Source: JAVVHH01 sp964613945
GTDB taxonomy: Bacteria > Pseudomonadota > Alphaproteobacteria > Acetobacterales > Acetobacteraceae
Assembly (NCBI GenBank): GCA_964613945.1
Contig: CAZTJC010000011.1
Location: 1-64,000 of the forward strand
Reading direction: 5' to 3'
DNA length: 64,000 bases
Under the pieces are notes generated by a model. The model had not been told where the DNA came from. It did no database searches and was given only the letters and a program-made list of their open reading frames with translations. A program made the translations under genes and the position numbers. Positions 53,120 to 62,473 of the stretch are shown in pieces. How positions within the stretch are numbered: position 1 is the first letter of the stretch; each line of letters opens with the position of its first letter.

Positions 53120-56068
53120 TCAGGGACGCTCCGCCAGCCATCGTGCTGCACCTGCCAACTCCGGCGTGCGTACCGGGTTCGCCAACTTCCCGCTCAACCG
53201 CACCGGTAACTCCGGAAGGTCCGGTCCTGGCGACACCGTCAGGCGTCCGTTGACCGTTCCGCCGGTCAGATCGACCGACGCGTTCAACGCGGCTGCACCG
53301 CCCTGCGCCCGCGTGCTCAACACGCCGCGCTGGAGATCGAATGGCAGCGTGAGCGTCGGGATCACGGTGCTCCCGGTCAACAGCGCGTCACGCAGCGCAG
53401 GCGCCAGCGTCTTGGCCTCCGCATGCGTCAGCGCATCCTGGATCGCAGGCACGTCGAACCCGACGACGCCGGCATTCTCCACCGTCGCGACCCCGCTCCC
53501 GGTCAGGGTCGCCACCAGCGTGGCCGGGCTGAAACCCTCGCCGCTCACTTTGAATTTCGATGTGAGCGTTCCGGCCACCACATCCAGCGTGCTGCCGAGC
53601 ACGGGCCCGGAAACGCCGACGCCATCGGTCTGTCCCTCAAGCGACAGAGAGGGGGGATCGCCGGGCTGCAGCTTCGCCGAGAGCGAAAGCGTGCCACCTC
53701 CGAGCTTGGTCGTCAGGCCTGTGACGCCGACCACCCCCTCCCTGATCTCGACGTCCGTCGCCAGATCGGTGATTCCCGGCACCATCCCGATCAAAACACG
53801 GTCGGCATCGAGATGGACGGTGGCCGCATGTGCCCCCAACATCGCCAACGGCAGCGGGTCGGTCGATCGCAGGTCGATTGCCGGAAGCGTCAGCGTCTCG
53901 GCCTTCAGCTTGCCCTGTATGACATGATCGGCGTCCGACAACTGACCGGTGAGCCGCGTTGCGCCGGCGACCAGTTCGATCGAGTTGACGTCGAGCCGGC
54001 CCGGTATGTGGGACAGTTGCGCGATGACGGAGTACGACCCGTCGCCGAGCCAAGTCACATCGCCGAAGCCGAGTTCGGTCAACAGCCGCGATGCGCCGGG
54101 ATGATGCAGCGTCAGCGGCCCCGCCCAGCGCCGTGCCACCAGGTTCAACACCGGTTGCGCCTCGACCCGGAGATCGCCGAGGTCGAGCGTCGCCTTGACC
54201 CCGAGCGCCTCTGCCGGCCCGGCGATCAGCGTGAGGAGGCTGGCGGGCCCGTGCAGCAGCGGCGCCACCCAGGCAGCGTTGCGAGGCATGAACGGCCGCA
54301 ACGGCGCGATCTCCTGCGCCGTCAACTCCAGCCGTCCCTCACTCACGCGGCCACCCTCGCCAAGCGTGCCGGAAGCCGTCGCATGCAGCCCGGCCGCACT
54401 GACTTCGAAGCGCCGAACGGTCAGCCGCCCCGCCTCGCTCTGGACGTCGAAGGCCAGCGGCCCGAAATGCGCCCCGCGCCAGTCTGCCTGCTTGACCTGC
54501 AGCTTCAGATCCGTGTCGAACCCCGCCGATGCGAGCGACCTGACCGCCGCCGTGTAGGCATCCACCGGGCGATCAAAGGCGGCAAAGTCGGGCAACCACG
54601 GGTCGAGCAGCAAGCGATCAAGCGTCAGACCTCCGCTGACGCCGAGTTTCGGGCCAAGCCGCACCGCCACACCGCCTTGTGCATCGGCGCCGTCCAACGT
54701 GCCTTTCAGATCGGTGAAGGACAGTTGCGCCGGGTCGATGCCGATCTTGGCAGACAGGTTCGCCGTCCGCAGCGCGGCATCGGGCAGGGCATGGATCAAT
54801 GCGGGCGCGACCGGTTCCAGCCAACGCAGTGTGCCGCGCAGATCGGGCGCGATCAGTGTGCCGCTGCCCTCGAAGCCGATAGCCCGGCCCTTGTTCGGGA
54901 AATGGCCCGACAGCGTCAGCTTCGCGTCGCCGGGCACGATGGCCGTGGCGTCGCGAAGCGTGACTCCATCGCCATCGATGTCGAAGCCCACCCGCACCTG
55001 ACGCAGCGCGCCACCGGCCAGCGTCGCCGCCTCCGCCGAGAGATCGATCCCGGTCGGAAAGCCCGGTGCTCGCCCGGGTTGGGCCGCCCGCAACAGCACC
55101 GGGGTCCATTCGTCGAGGTTCAGCCGCCCCGCCGTGAGCGCGATGTCGAGCCGCAAGTCCGGCTGCACGCGCAGCGCGACGGCGCCGCGGGCCGGCGCTC
55201 CGGCGATCTCGATGGCCAACTCGTCGGCGACGATGATCCCGCCCGATGCCGAAATCCGGCCATCGCCGCGCCACGCCGCCGCCGGAGCCGGCACCAGCTG
55301 CGACAGGTCGGACCCGCGCGCGGTGACGCGGCCGCTCAGCGAGCCGTCCGCCTCCACCTGCCCGGACACGGTGCCGCCGGTGTCGCGCAGCTTGTCCAGG
55401 CCATCGAGGCTGATATCGATCGGTGCTGCGCCATCGCGACCGGGTCGCCCGACGCGGGTGGTGAAGCGGGTGGGCAGGTTGAACAGCGTGGCAGACCCGG
55501 CTGCCGACAGGGTGCCGGTCTCGGGATCGGCGCCGAGCAAGGCATCGATGCCGCTTAGGACGAAGTCGCCGATCCGGAGCCGGCTTTCCTCAACGCGCGC
55601 CTGCAATCCCGTGATCCAGGCCGGTGGGCGGCGGCTGAGTGCCCCGGGCGGCGGCGGCCAGGGCAAGCGCAGATCGGCGCCCTGCAGCGTCAGTTCGCGC
55701 GCATCCACCCGGCCGGCGACCAGCGGCCCGAGTGCGACTCGGAGGCGTATCGCCTTGGCATGCAGCACCACGCCGTCACCCGCATCGTCGACCTCCAGGT
55801 CGGTGGCGGTCAGGAATGGCTGCGGCAGTAGATGCAACGTGATGTTGCCGTCGATCCGCACCGGCCGGCCGATCCCGGCCGCGACCAGGCTGGCGATGCT
55901 GCCGCGATACCGGTTCCAGTCCAGCATGCCGGGCAGGATCCAGATCACCGCGATCAGCACGGCCAGGATGGCCGCCATGCTCAGCAGGACGAGGCGTCCC
56001 GCTCGCATGCCGCTGTGGGGGCCGCGCGGGCGGCCGCTGGGACTCAGCGGGGCAGCAGAAATGGACAC
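53120..56068 (-). CDS. AsmA-family protein
   Basis: The 982-residue protein has one N-terminal membrane segment (about 25-48) and a long periplasmic part with the AsmA start LDWNRYRGSIASLVAAGIG and the C-terminal AsmA domain (TSKFKVSGEGFSPATLVATL, GTVNGRLTVSP). Family members form beta-groove bridges that move phospholipids between the membranes. It diverges from the TerB-J-domain gene with 63 bases between starts. Confidence 0.9.
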   Translation of the reverse strand: MSISAAPLSPSGRPRGPHSGMRAGRLVLLSMAAILAVLIAVIWILPGMLDWNRYRGSIASLVAAGIGRPVRIDGNITLHLLPQPFLTATDLEVDDAGDGVVLHAKAIRLRVALGPLVAGRVDARELTLQGADLRLPWPPPPGALSRRPPAWITGLQARVEESRLRIGDFVLSGIDALLGADPETGTLSAAGSATLFNLPTRFTTRVGRPGRDGAAPIDISLDGLDKLRDTGGTVSGQVEADGSLSGRVTARGSDLSQLVPAPAAAWRGDGRISASGGIIVADELAIEIAGAPARGAVALRVQPDLRLDIALTAGRLNLDEWTPVLLRAAQPGRAPGFPTGIDLSAEAATLAGGALRQVRVGFDIDGDGVTLRDATAIVPGDAKLTLSGHFPNKGRAIGFEGSGTLIAPDLRGTLRWLEPVAPALIHALPDAALRTANLSAKIGIDPAQLSFTDLKGTLDGADAQGGVAVRLGPKLGVSGGLTLDRLLLDPWLPDFAAFDRPVDAYTAAVRSLASAGFDTDLKLQVKQADWRGAHFGPLAFDVQSEAGRLTVRRFEVSAAGLHATASGTLGEGGRVSEGRLELTAQEIAPLRPFMPRNAAWVAPLLHGPASLLTLIAGPAEALGVKATLDLGDLRVEAQPVLNLVARRWAGPLTLHHPGASRLLTELGFGDVTWLGDGSYSVIAQLSHIPGRLDVNSIELVAGATRLTGQLSDADHVIQGKLKAETLTLPAIDLRSTDPLPLAMLGAHAATVHLDADRVLIGMVPGITDLATDVEIREGVVGVTGLTTKLGGGTLSLSAKLQPGDPPSLSLEGQTDGVGVSGPVLGSTLDVVAGTLTSKFKVSGEGFSPATLVATLTGSGVATVENAGVVGFDVPAIQDALTHAEAKTLAPALRDALLTGSTVIPTLTLPFDLQRGVLSTRAQGGAAALNASVDLTGGTVNGRLTVSPGPDLPELPVRLSGKLANPVRTPELAGAARWLAERP

Positions 56069-56131
56069 TCGCGGACGGCGCTCCGATGCACGCGTTTCCC
56101 GTCGCAGGGAAACGGCGCTAACCTGTCCTCT

Positions 56132-56899
56132 ATGAGCTATTGGGGCAAGTTACTCGGCGGCATCGCTGGGTTCGCGGCGGGGGGACCGGTCGGCGCGATG
56201 ATCGGGGCGGCCTTGGGGCACGCGGCCGAAAGCGGCGGTATGCCGAAGTTCAGCCTCGGTGAGTCGCCGTTAAACCCGGCACGCCTGGCCGCGCTGTTGG
56301 GCGGCAAGCAGCAATTATTCGCCGTCGGCGTCGTCGTGCTGTCGGCCAAACTGGCCAAGGCCGATGGCCCGGTGGTGCGCGACGAGATCGACGCGTTCAA
56401 GCGGCAGTTCCGCATCCCGCCGGAATCGGTGCGCGACATCGGCCGGCTGTTCGACCAAGCGCGGGACAGCTCCGAGGGTTGGGAGCCTTATGCCAAGCAG
56501 CTTGGCGAGAGCTTCGCGGATAATCGCGGCCTGCTGGAGGACGTGCTCTCGGCGCTGTTCGCGATCGCGCGGGCCGACAAGCCGGTGAACCAGGCCGAGC
56601 AGGCCATGCTGCAGCGGGTCCATACCTTGTTCGGGCTCGACCGCGTCGCCTGGGATGGCGCCAGCGGCGGTAGCGCGCGGGCAGCCCCGGGCGGCGACGA
56701 TCCCTACGCGGTGCTCGGCGTGCCGCGTACGACGTCGGATGAGGACCTGCGCAAGGCGTGGCTCCAGCTCATCCGCGAGAACCATCCCGACACGCTGGCC
56801 TCCAAAGGCGTCACGCCCGATTTCATCGCCCGTGCCGGCGAAAAGGTCGCGCGGGTCAATGCCGCGTGGGACCGCATCAAGCGCGAGCGTGGACTTTGA
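56132..56899 (+). CDS. DjlA-like TerB and J-domain co-chaperone
   Basis: The 255-residue protein has a glycine-rich N-terminal membrane or zipper segment (GGIAGFAAGGPVGAMIGAALG), a TerB-like helical domain (about 60-170) and a C-terminal J domain (about 188-255) with HPD at 218-220. It should stimulate a DnaK-type chaperone near the membrane. The ATG at 56132 gives MSYWGKLLGG. Its stop overlaps the amidase TTG start (TTGA). Confidence 0.88.
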   Translation: MSYWGKLLGGIAGFAAGGPVGAMIGAALGHAAESGGMPKFSLGESPLNPARLAALLGGKQQLFAVGVVVLSAKLAKADGPVVRDEIDAFKRQFRIPPESVRDIGRLFDQARDSSEGWEPYAKQLGESFADNRGLLEDVLSALFAIARADKPVNQAEQAMLQRVHTLFGLDRVAWDGASGGSARAAPGGDDPYAVLGVPRTTSDEDLRKAWLQLIRENHPDTLASKGVTPDFIARAGEKVARVNAAWDRIKRERGL

Positions 56900-57567
56900 G
56901 GCAGGCGCCAAGCCCGAACTTCGACGATCGCCCGGCCGGCACGCCGATCGACACGCTCGTCCTGCATTACACCGGCATGCAATCGGCCGCCACGGCGATC
57001 GAGCGGCTGCGTGACCCGGTGGCGCATGTGTCGTCGCACTACGTCATCGACGAGGATGGCACCGTGTGGCAGCTCGTCGACGAGGCACACCGCGCCTTTC
57101 ACGCCGGCATCTCGTTCTGGCGCGGCCACCAGACGTTGAACGGACGCTCGATCGGCATCGAGATCGTCAATCCGGGTCACGAATGGGGTTACCGTCCGTT
57201 TCCGCCGGCGCAGATGCGGGCGGTGACGGCGCTATGTCAGGCGATCCTGGCGCGACACCCGATTCCCGCGGCGAACGTCGTTGGGCACAGCGACATCGCG
57301 CCTGATCGCAAGCAGGACCCGGGCGAGCTGTTCGATTGGCCGGGCCTTGCCGCCGCTGGCGTCGGGATTTGGCCCCCGCTCGGCGATGAACCGGTGGCCG
57401 ACCCCGAATCGGCTTTGCGCCGCATCGGTTATCCGATCCCCGATCTCGCCACGGCGATCAGCGCGTTCCAACGCCGGTGGCGTCCCGCGCGCGTCGACGG
57501 AGTCGCCGACCACGAAACGTGTTGCCGCCTGACCGACGTCATGCGGGCGCTTGACCCGGCCGGCTAA
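56896..57567 (+). CDS. N-acetylmuramoyl-L-alanine amidase (AmpD/AmiD family)
   Basis: The 223-residue protein has the amidase_2 fold. Zinc ligands are in TLVLHYTGM and VVGHSDIAPDRKQDPG, and SSHYVIDEDGTVWQLVDE and GRSIGIEIVNPG are family motifs. A C-terminal peptidoglycan-binding-like helical region (LATAISAFQRRWRP) follows. No signal peptide is seen, so a cytoplasmic AmpD-like recycling role is likely. The TTG start at 56896 overlaps the previous stop. Confidence 0.85.
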   Translation: MRQAPSPNFDDRPAGTPIDTLVLHYTGMQSAATAIERLRDPVAHVSSHYVIDEDGTVWQLVDEAHRAFHAGISFWRGHQTLNGRSIGIEIVNPGHEWGYRPFPPAQMRAVTALCQAILARHPIPAANVVGHSDIAPDRKQDPGELFDWPGLAAAGVGIWPPLGDEPVADPESALRRIGYPIPDLATAISAFQRRWRPARVDGVADHETCCRLTDVMRALDPAG

Positions 57568-57585
57568 CGCGGCCACACCCGGCGC

Positions 57586-57988
57586 GCCAGACGGCTGGAC
57601 GGCCGCTGCTCTCAATATGGGGGTGGAGGAAAGTCCGGGCTCCACGGGAATACGGTGCCGGCTAACGGCCGGCGAGGGTGACCTCAGGGAAAGTGCCACA
57701 GAAAACAAACCGCCGGCGTCCCACTCGCAAGGGTGCCGTCGGCAAGGGTGAAACGGTGCGGTAAGAGCGCACCGCACCCCTGGCGACAGGGGTGGCAGGG
57801 TAAACCCCACCGGGAGCAAGACCGAATAGGGGGGGCCGGCGGCAGCGTCTCGACGCTGTGACGCAGGGGTGTTTCCGCCCCGTTCCCCGGGTTGGTCGCG
57901 TCAGGCGTGCGGCAACGCACGTCGCAGAGGAATGGTCGTCTCGTTTCCCTCGGGAGACGAACAGAACCCGGCTTACAGGCCGTCTGGC
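57586..57988 (+). ncRNA. rnpB: RNase P RNA, bacterial class A
   Basis: This ribozyme matures the 5-prime ends of tRNAs. The end helix P1 is formed by GCCAGACGGC (57586-57595) and GCCGTCTGGC (57979-57988). The core motif GAGGAAAGTCCGGGC lies at 57626-57640 and the partner ACAGAACCCGGCTTAC at 57961-57976, which make P4. The length of about 403 bases is right for class A. Exact ends may differ by a few bases. Confidence 0.96.
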
Positions 57989-58141
57989 TCCTCTCCAACC
58001 GTCAAAAATACCCATAAATTGGAGCAAAAAAAGAAAGCCGGCGTCTTGCGTACGGCGTCTCATTTGCATGCTCTAACACGTTGGAATCACATTGCGATGA
58101 TCCTCACGCAATCGCGATCTAGACCGGGTTTCTCATAGACG
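57989..58141. other. spacer between rnpB and the mraZ operator
   Basis: No gene is seen here. It holds an A-rich run (GGAGCAAAAAAAG near 58021) after rnpB and an AT-richer stretch before the operator where the mraZ promoter should lie. I could not pick a convincing -35/-10 pair. Confidence 0.4.
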
Positions 58142-58176
58142 ACCCATATCGGCCCATGTTATCCCAAGCTATCCCA
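58142..58176 (-). promoter_or_regulatory. MraZ-type operator, four TGGGN boxes
   Basis: On the minus strand the sequence reads TGGGA, TGGGA, TGGGC and TGGGT, each separated by exactly five bases (boxes at 58172-58176, 58162-58166, 58152-58156, 58142-58146). MraZ binds TGGGN repeats with this 10-base period upstream of its own gene. The array ends 75 bases before the mraZ start, so MraZ probably controls this division cluster. Confidence 0.85.
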
Positions 58177-58251
58177 CGGAATGCCGCGGGGCAGCTTATC
58201 GGTGCCCATCGGTTGGGCGCGTAACGACGGTCGGACGAGCCAATTCAGTTC

Positions 58252-58701
58252 ATGGGGACCCATCAATCGCGCTTCGATGCCAAGGGCCGCATGTCGGTTC
58301 CAGCCCCCTTTCGTGCCGCGCTTCGCTCTCTAGCAGTGGAAGGTGTTCCGTCGCTGATTCTGCGCCCGTCTCATACGCTGCCGTGCATCGATGCCTGGCC
58401 GGCTTCACGCTTCGAGGCGCTGGCGGCCGGCTTCGAGCGAATCGACCTGTTCAACGAAGATCAGGATACTCTGGCAACAACCCTGTACGCCGACGCCTGG
58501 CCGGTGGAGCCCGACAAGGAAGGGCGGATCGTCGTCCCCGAGTCGCTGGTGCAGCATGCCGGCCTGACCGAATCCGTTGCCTTCATGGGCCTTGGCGCGC
58601 GCTTCCAGATTTGGGAACCCACCGCCGGGCTGCAGCGCAAGACCAATGCGCGTCAGGGTGCCGCGACGCGCGCCCTGACGCTGCCGGCCGCCAACAAATG
58701 A
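58252..58701 (+). CDS. mraZ: transcriptional regulator MraZ
   Basis: The 149-residue protein has two SpoVT/AbrB-like halves. The first has FDAKGRMSVPAPFRAAL and the second DKEGRIVVPESLVQHAGL, each with the DxxGR core. MraZ represses the division and cell wall cluster that it heads. Four operator boxes lie upstream. Its stop overlaps the rsmH start (ATGA). Confidence 0.95.
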   Translation: MGTHQSRFDAKGRMSVPAPFRAALRSLAVEGVPSLILRPSHTLPCIDAWPASRFEALAAGFERIDLFNEDQDTLATTLYADAWPVEPDKEGRIVVPESLVQHAGLTESVAFMGLGARFQIWEPTAGLQRKTNARQGAATRALTLPAANK

Positions 58702-59663
58702 GCGCGCTCCATCACGAGCCCGTTCTGTTGCGCGAGGTATTACATCACCTCGCACCCCAGAATGGCGAAGCAATGCTGGACGGCACGTTCGGCGGCGGCG
58801 GCTACACGGACGCCATCCTGCGCGCTGCCGACTGCACCGTCTGGGCCATAGACCGTGACCCGGCCGCCATTGAGCGCGGGGCGGCGCTGGCGGCCAGATA
58901 CCCGAACAGGTTGCAGCTGCTGCAGGGTAATTTCGGCGAGATGGTCGGTCTGTTGGCAGATCGCGGCGTCGCGGCGCTAGATGGCATCGTCCTCGACCTG
59001 GGCGTGTCGTCCTTCCAGATCGACGATTCGCAACGTGGTTTTAGTTTCCGCAGCGACGGCCCGCTCGACATGCGCATGGCCGTCAGCGGGACCACGGCGG
59101 CCGATCTGGTCAACACCCTGAGCGAATCCGACCTGGCGGACACGTTGTACCAGCTCGGCGAGGAAAGGCTGTCGAGGCGCATCGCGAAAGCGATCGTCAC
59201 CGCCAGAAAGGACACGCCGATCACGACCACGCTGCAGCTGGCGGAGATCATACGCCGAGTCGTTCCGGGCGACCGCTCCGGGATCGACCCGGCCACCCGC
59301 TCGTTCCAGGCCCTGCGTATCCGCGTCAATGACGAGTTGGGCGAGATCGTGCGCGGACTGGAAGCCGCGGTGCAGTTGCTCGCCCCCGGCGGACGGCTGG
59401 TCGTGGTGTCGTTCCATTCCCTCGAGGATCGGCTGGTCAAGCGCTTCATGCAGGATGCCGCTGGCCGGACGCCCGGTCCGTCGCGTCACGACCCGGCCGG
59501 GCTCGTCGATCGACGAGCGGCAAAATTCACCCTGCTGACCAACCGCGCGGAACGTCCCCGTTCGGAAGAGACGCAGGCTAATCCCCGTGCCCGCAGCGGT
59601 CGCCTTCGGGCGCTCGCACGGCTTCCCGTTCCGCTGCTCCAAGAAATGGAGATCGCGCCATGA
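58698..59663 (+). CDS. rsmH: 16S rRNA (cytosine(1402)-N4)-methyltransferase
   Basis: The enzyme (also called MraW) methylates C1402 of 16S rRNA using SAM. The 321-residue protein starts HEPVLLREVL and has MLDGTFGGGGYTDAIL (SAM loop), LDLGVSSFQIDDSQRGFSF, FQALRIRVNDELGEI and VVVSFHSLEDRLVKRFM. It overlaps mraZ and ftsL by four bases each. Confidence 0.96.
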   Translation: MSALHHEPVLLREVLHHLAPQNGEAMLDGTFGGGGYTDAILRAADCTVWAIDRDPAAIERGAALAARYPNRLQLLQGNFGEMVGLLADRGVAALDGIVLDLGVSSFQIDDSQRGFSFRSDGPLDMRMAVSGTTAADLVNTLSESDLADTLYQLGEERLSRRIAKAIVTARKDTPITTTLQLAEIIRRVVPGDRSGIDPATRSFQALRIRVNDELGEIVRGLEAAVQLLAPGGRLVVVSFHSLEDRLVKRFMQDAAGRTPGPSRHDPAGLVDRRAAKFTLLTNRAERPRSEETQANPRARSGRLRALARLPVPLLQEMEIAP

Positions 59664-60538
59664 TCCGGCCGTTCACGCTCATCTGCATGGTTTCGGCGTT
59701 TGGTGCCGGGCTGTATCTCTACCAGAGCAAGCACCACGCCCAGGTTCTCGATCGCGAGATCATGCGCACCATTAAGCAGACCGAGGCGACTCGGGAGCGG
59801 ACGGGGATGCTGCGGGCGGAATGGGCGTTGCTCAACGAGCCCGACCGCCTCGCCGAATTAGCCAAGGCGCACACGTCGTTACAGACGTTGAAGCCGACGC
59901 AGTTCGTTGCCCTGGCCGATTTGTCCACGCGCTTGCCCGCCCCGGTGGCACCGCATCAGGAGAAGCTACAACTCGAGGCCGAGCCGGAAGAGCCGGCCGC
60001 GACACCGGTGGCCCAAGCAGCGCCCCTGCCGGTCCCGGTTGCAGTGCCGGCCGTCAAGCCGCGCGAGGCGCCGGTCACGGTTGCCGAAGTCAAGCCGAAG
60101 GTCGAGCCCAAGCCGGTCGCAGCCGTCGCGGAGGTCAAGCCGATCGCCCGTCCGGTCGAGAAGCCGGTGGTCGCTCGCGCACCGGTTCAGCTCGCCACCG
60201 AGTCCGTAGCGCCGCCGGTTCGGGCACCCCGCCCGCGTCCCCCGGTCGAGATCGCCGGCAACGAGGCAACCGCGCCCGGAACCGTTGGCGCCGCCGTGCT
60301 CCGCGCCATGCGGGCGCAGAACGGTGGTTATGCCCAGGCCGCCTCCCCTGCACCGGTGCCGCAGCGGGTTTATTCCCAGCAACCCGCCTATGTGCAGCCA
60401 GCCTATGCCCAGCCTGCCTATGCGCCGCCCGCCTATGCGCAGCCGGCCTATGCCCAGCCGACCTATGCGGCCCCGAGCGCGTCGATGCTCGGTGGTCACA
60501 CCGCATTGCCGCCGCCTGTCCCGTTCGCCTCGCGGTAG
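59660..60538 (+). CDS. ftsL: FtsL-like cell division protein with long repeat-bearing tail
   Basis: Residues 1-95 resemble FtsL: one membrane segment (about 2-22), then a short periplasmic coiled coil (EIMRTIKQTEATRERTGMLR, ALLNEPDRLAELAKAH). The remaining two thirds (about 95-292) are Pro/Ala/Val/Lys-rich and end with six 5-residue repeats of the type QPAYA at 241-270. Usual FtsL is near 100-130 residues. It lies between rsmH (ATGA overlap) and ftsI, the standard ftsL place, and should join FtsI and FtsW in the division complex. Confidence 0.85.
   Translation: MIRPFTLICMVSAFGAGLYLYQSKHHAQVLDREIMRTIKQTEATRERTGMLRAEWALLNEPDRLAELAKAHTSLQTLKPTQFVALADLSTRLPAPVAPHQEKLQLEAEPEEPAATPVAQAAPLPVPVAVPAVKPREAPVTVAEVKPKVEPKPVAAVAEVKPIARPVEKPVVARAPVQLATESVAPPVRAPRPRPPVEIAGNEATAPGTVGAAVLRAMRAQNGGYAQAASPAPVPQRVYSQQPAYVQPAYAQPAYAPPAYAQPAYAQPTYAAPSASMLGGHTALPPPVPFASR
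60380..60469 (+). repeat. six tandem 15-base repeats in ftsL
   Basis: Six in-frame copies of a 15-base unit encode (Q/P)P(A/T)Y(A/V). Codon variation between copies (for example CCC, CCA, CCT, CCG) shows that they have diverged at silent sites, so this is a settled array and not a very recent expansion. Copy number could vary between strains. Confidence 0.85.
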
Positions 60539-60541
60539 CCC

Positions 60542-62473
60542 ATGTCGGACTCGCCACGCCGGCCGGAGGAGCCAAACCAACCGCGGATGCACACCGTCCG
60601 GGTTACCGCGCCTGACCTTCAGCGCCGTGCGGCGCTGGAAAAGACGCGCGGCCGGCTGTTGTTCGCAGCCAGCGGGTTCACGGTGCTGTTCACCGCCGTG
60701 ATGGTGAAGTTGGCGCTGGCGACCGTCATCGTGCCGGTGCAGCCGCGACGGGCCGAGCGCGGTCCGCCGCCACTGCCGGACCCGACGGCAATGGCCGAAG
60801 CCGCTCCTCCCGACCCGGCGCGCGACGCCCCGCATCCGCGCGCCACGATCACCGATCGCAATGGCGAGATCCTGGCTGTCTCTCTGCCGACGGCCGCCGT
60901 GTATGCCAACCCGAAGGAGATGATCGACCCGAACGACGCCGCGGTTAAGCTGAAATCCGTGCTGCCGCAGCTCGATCTGGAAGCGACCAAGGCCAAGCTG
61001 AGCACCGAGAAGCAGTTTGCCTGGATTGCGCGCGGCATCTCGCCGCGCCAGCAGCTCGCGATCAACAATCTCGGCATTCCCGGCATCTATTTCCAAGCCA
61101 CCGAGCGTCGGCGCTATCCGCAGGGCCGGGTCGCGGCGCAGGTGCTGGGCGGGGTGGACGTCGACACCAAGGGCGTGGCTGGCGTCGAGCGGTCGTTCGA
61201 ACAGCGGTTGCGCGAGAACCCTGAACCGTTGCGCCTGTCGATCGACGTGCGGGTGCAGGCGGTGGTGCGCGACGAGTTGTCCAAGAGCATGGACGAGTTC
61301 CGCGCCATCGGCGCCTGCGGCATCGTGATGGACGTGCGGACCGGCGAAGTCATCGCCATGGTCAGCCTGCCCGACTACGACGCCAACAAGTTCGGCTCGG
61401 CCACCAACGAAGAACGCTTCAACCGTGCCGTGACCGGCATGTACGAGCCCGGCAGCACCTTCAAGCTACAGACCGCGGCCATGACGCTCGACAGCGGTGT
61501 GGGTCACCTGTGGAGCTCTTACGATGCGGCAAATCCCATCCGGATCGGCCGCTTCACGATCACCGACTTCGAAGGCAAGCACCGCGTCCTGTCGTTGCCG
61601 GAAGTGATCGCCTACTCGTCCAACCTGGGCGCGGCGCACATGGCCCAGCAGATGGGCGCGGAACGGCAGCGCAGCTGGCTGCAGCAGATGGGGATGTTCA
61701 CCCGCGTGGGCATCGAGCTGCCGGAACAGGGACAGCCGATCGTGCAGCCGGCGAGCAACTGGAAAGAAGTCGTGACCATGACGGTCGGCTTCGGGCACGG
61801 CATCGCCGTCTCGCCGCTGCACGTCGTTCGCGGCACGGCGGCGATCGCCAACGGCGGCACGGTGCTGCGGCCGACCATCCTGGCGCCGGAGCCCGACATG
61901 GGGCCGCGCACGGGCACGCAGGTGATGCAGCACTCGACGTCGGACACGATGCGGCGACTGATGCGGCTGGTGGTGACCGACGGTTACGGCAAGCCGGCGG
62001 ACGTGCCGGGCTATTTCGTGGGCGGCAAGACCGGCACGGCGGAGAAGAACTCCGGCCACGGCTATAAGAAGCACACCAACATCAGCGCGTTCATGAGCGT
62101 GTTCCCGATGAACGCGCCGAAATACGCGGTGTATTTCATGCTCGACGAGCCCAAGGGCAACGCCAGCACCGGCGGCTACTCGACGGCGGGCGCGGTCAGC
62201 GCACCGGGGGCGGGCCGGGTGATCGCGCGTATCGGACCGATGCTGGGGCTGATGCCGGAAACGGGCGCGCAGATGGCCGCAACGCAAGCCGCGCTGGCGA
62301 TGCCGCTGACCGTGGGCCGGCCGGCCGGGTATCATGACGCGCCAAAGCCGGCTGCCCCGGTTGCGTTACCAGCGGCGCCGCAAGGCGCTCCCATGGTCAA
62401 GATGCCGGGCCCGGTGCCCGCGGCGCCACGGCAGCGGGAGGCGAGCTATGTCGTCCCTGCCGCGGCTCGATGA
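60542..62473 (+). CDS. ftsI: peptidoglycan D,D-transpeptidase FtsI (PBP3)
   Basis: FtsI crosslinks septal peptidoglycan. The 643-residue protein has one membrane segment (about 39-64), a dimer-like N-domain (ATITDRNGEILAVSLPT) and the transpeptidase domain with S305-x-x-K308 (PGSTFK), S359-S-N361 and K496-TGT. A Pro/Ala-rich tail of about 60 residues extends past the usual end. It starts three bases after ftsL. Its last 26 bases overlap murE. Confidence 0.95.
   Translation: MSDSPRRPEEPNQPRMHTVRVTAPDLQRRAALEKTRGRLLFAASGFTVLFTAVMVKLALATVIVPVQPRRAERGPPPLPDPTAMAEAAPPDPARDAPHPRATITDRNGEILAVSLPTAAVYANPKEMIDPNDAAVKLKSVLPQLDLEATKAKLSTEKQFAWIARGISPRQQLAINNLGIPGIYFQATERRRYPQGRVAAQVLGGVDVDTKGVAGVERSFEQRLRENPEPLRLSIDVRVQAVVRDELSKSMDEFRAIGACGIVMDVRTGEVIAMVSLPDYDANKFGSATNEERFNRAVTGMYEPGSTFKLQTAAMTLDSGVGHLWSSYDAANPIRIGRFTITDFEGKHRVLSLPEVIAYSSNLGAAHMAQQMGAERQRSWLQQMGMFTRVGIELPEQGQPIVQPASNWKEVVTMTVGFGHGIAVSPLHVVRGTAAIANGGTVLRPTILAPEPDMGPRTGTQVMQHSTSDTMRRLMRLVVTDGYGKPADVPGYFVGGKTGTAEKNSGHGYKKHTNISAFMSVFPMNAPKYAVYFMLDEPKGNASTGGYSTAGAVSAPGAGRVIARIGPMLGLMPETGAQMAATQAALAMPLTVGRPAGYHDAPKPAAPVALPAAPQGAPMVKMPGPVPAAPRQREASYVVPAAAR

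Noticed and set aside
53423..55558. 711-codon open frame on the plus strand opposite asmA
   Set aside because: It is a product of high GC and few stop codons. It is Arg/Gln/Pro-rich with no recognisable domain, and the minus-strand AsmA frame has a signal anchor and family motifs.
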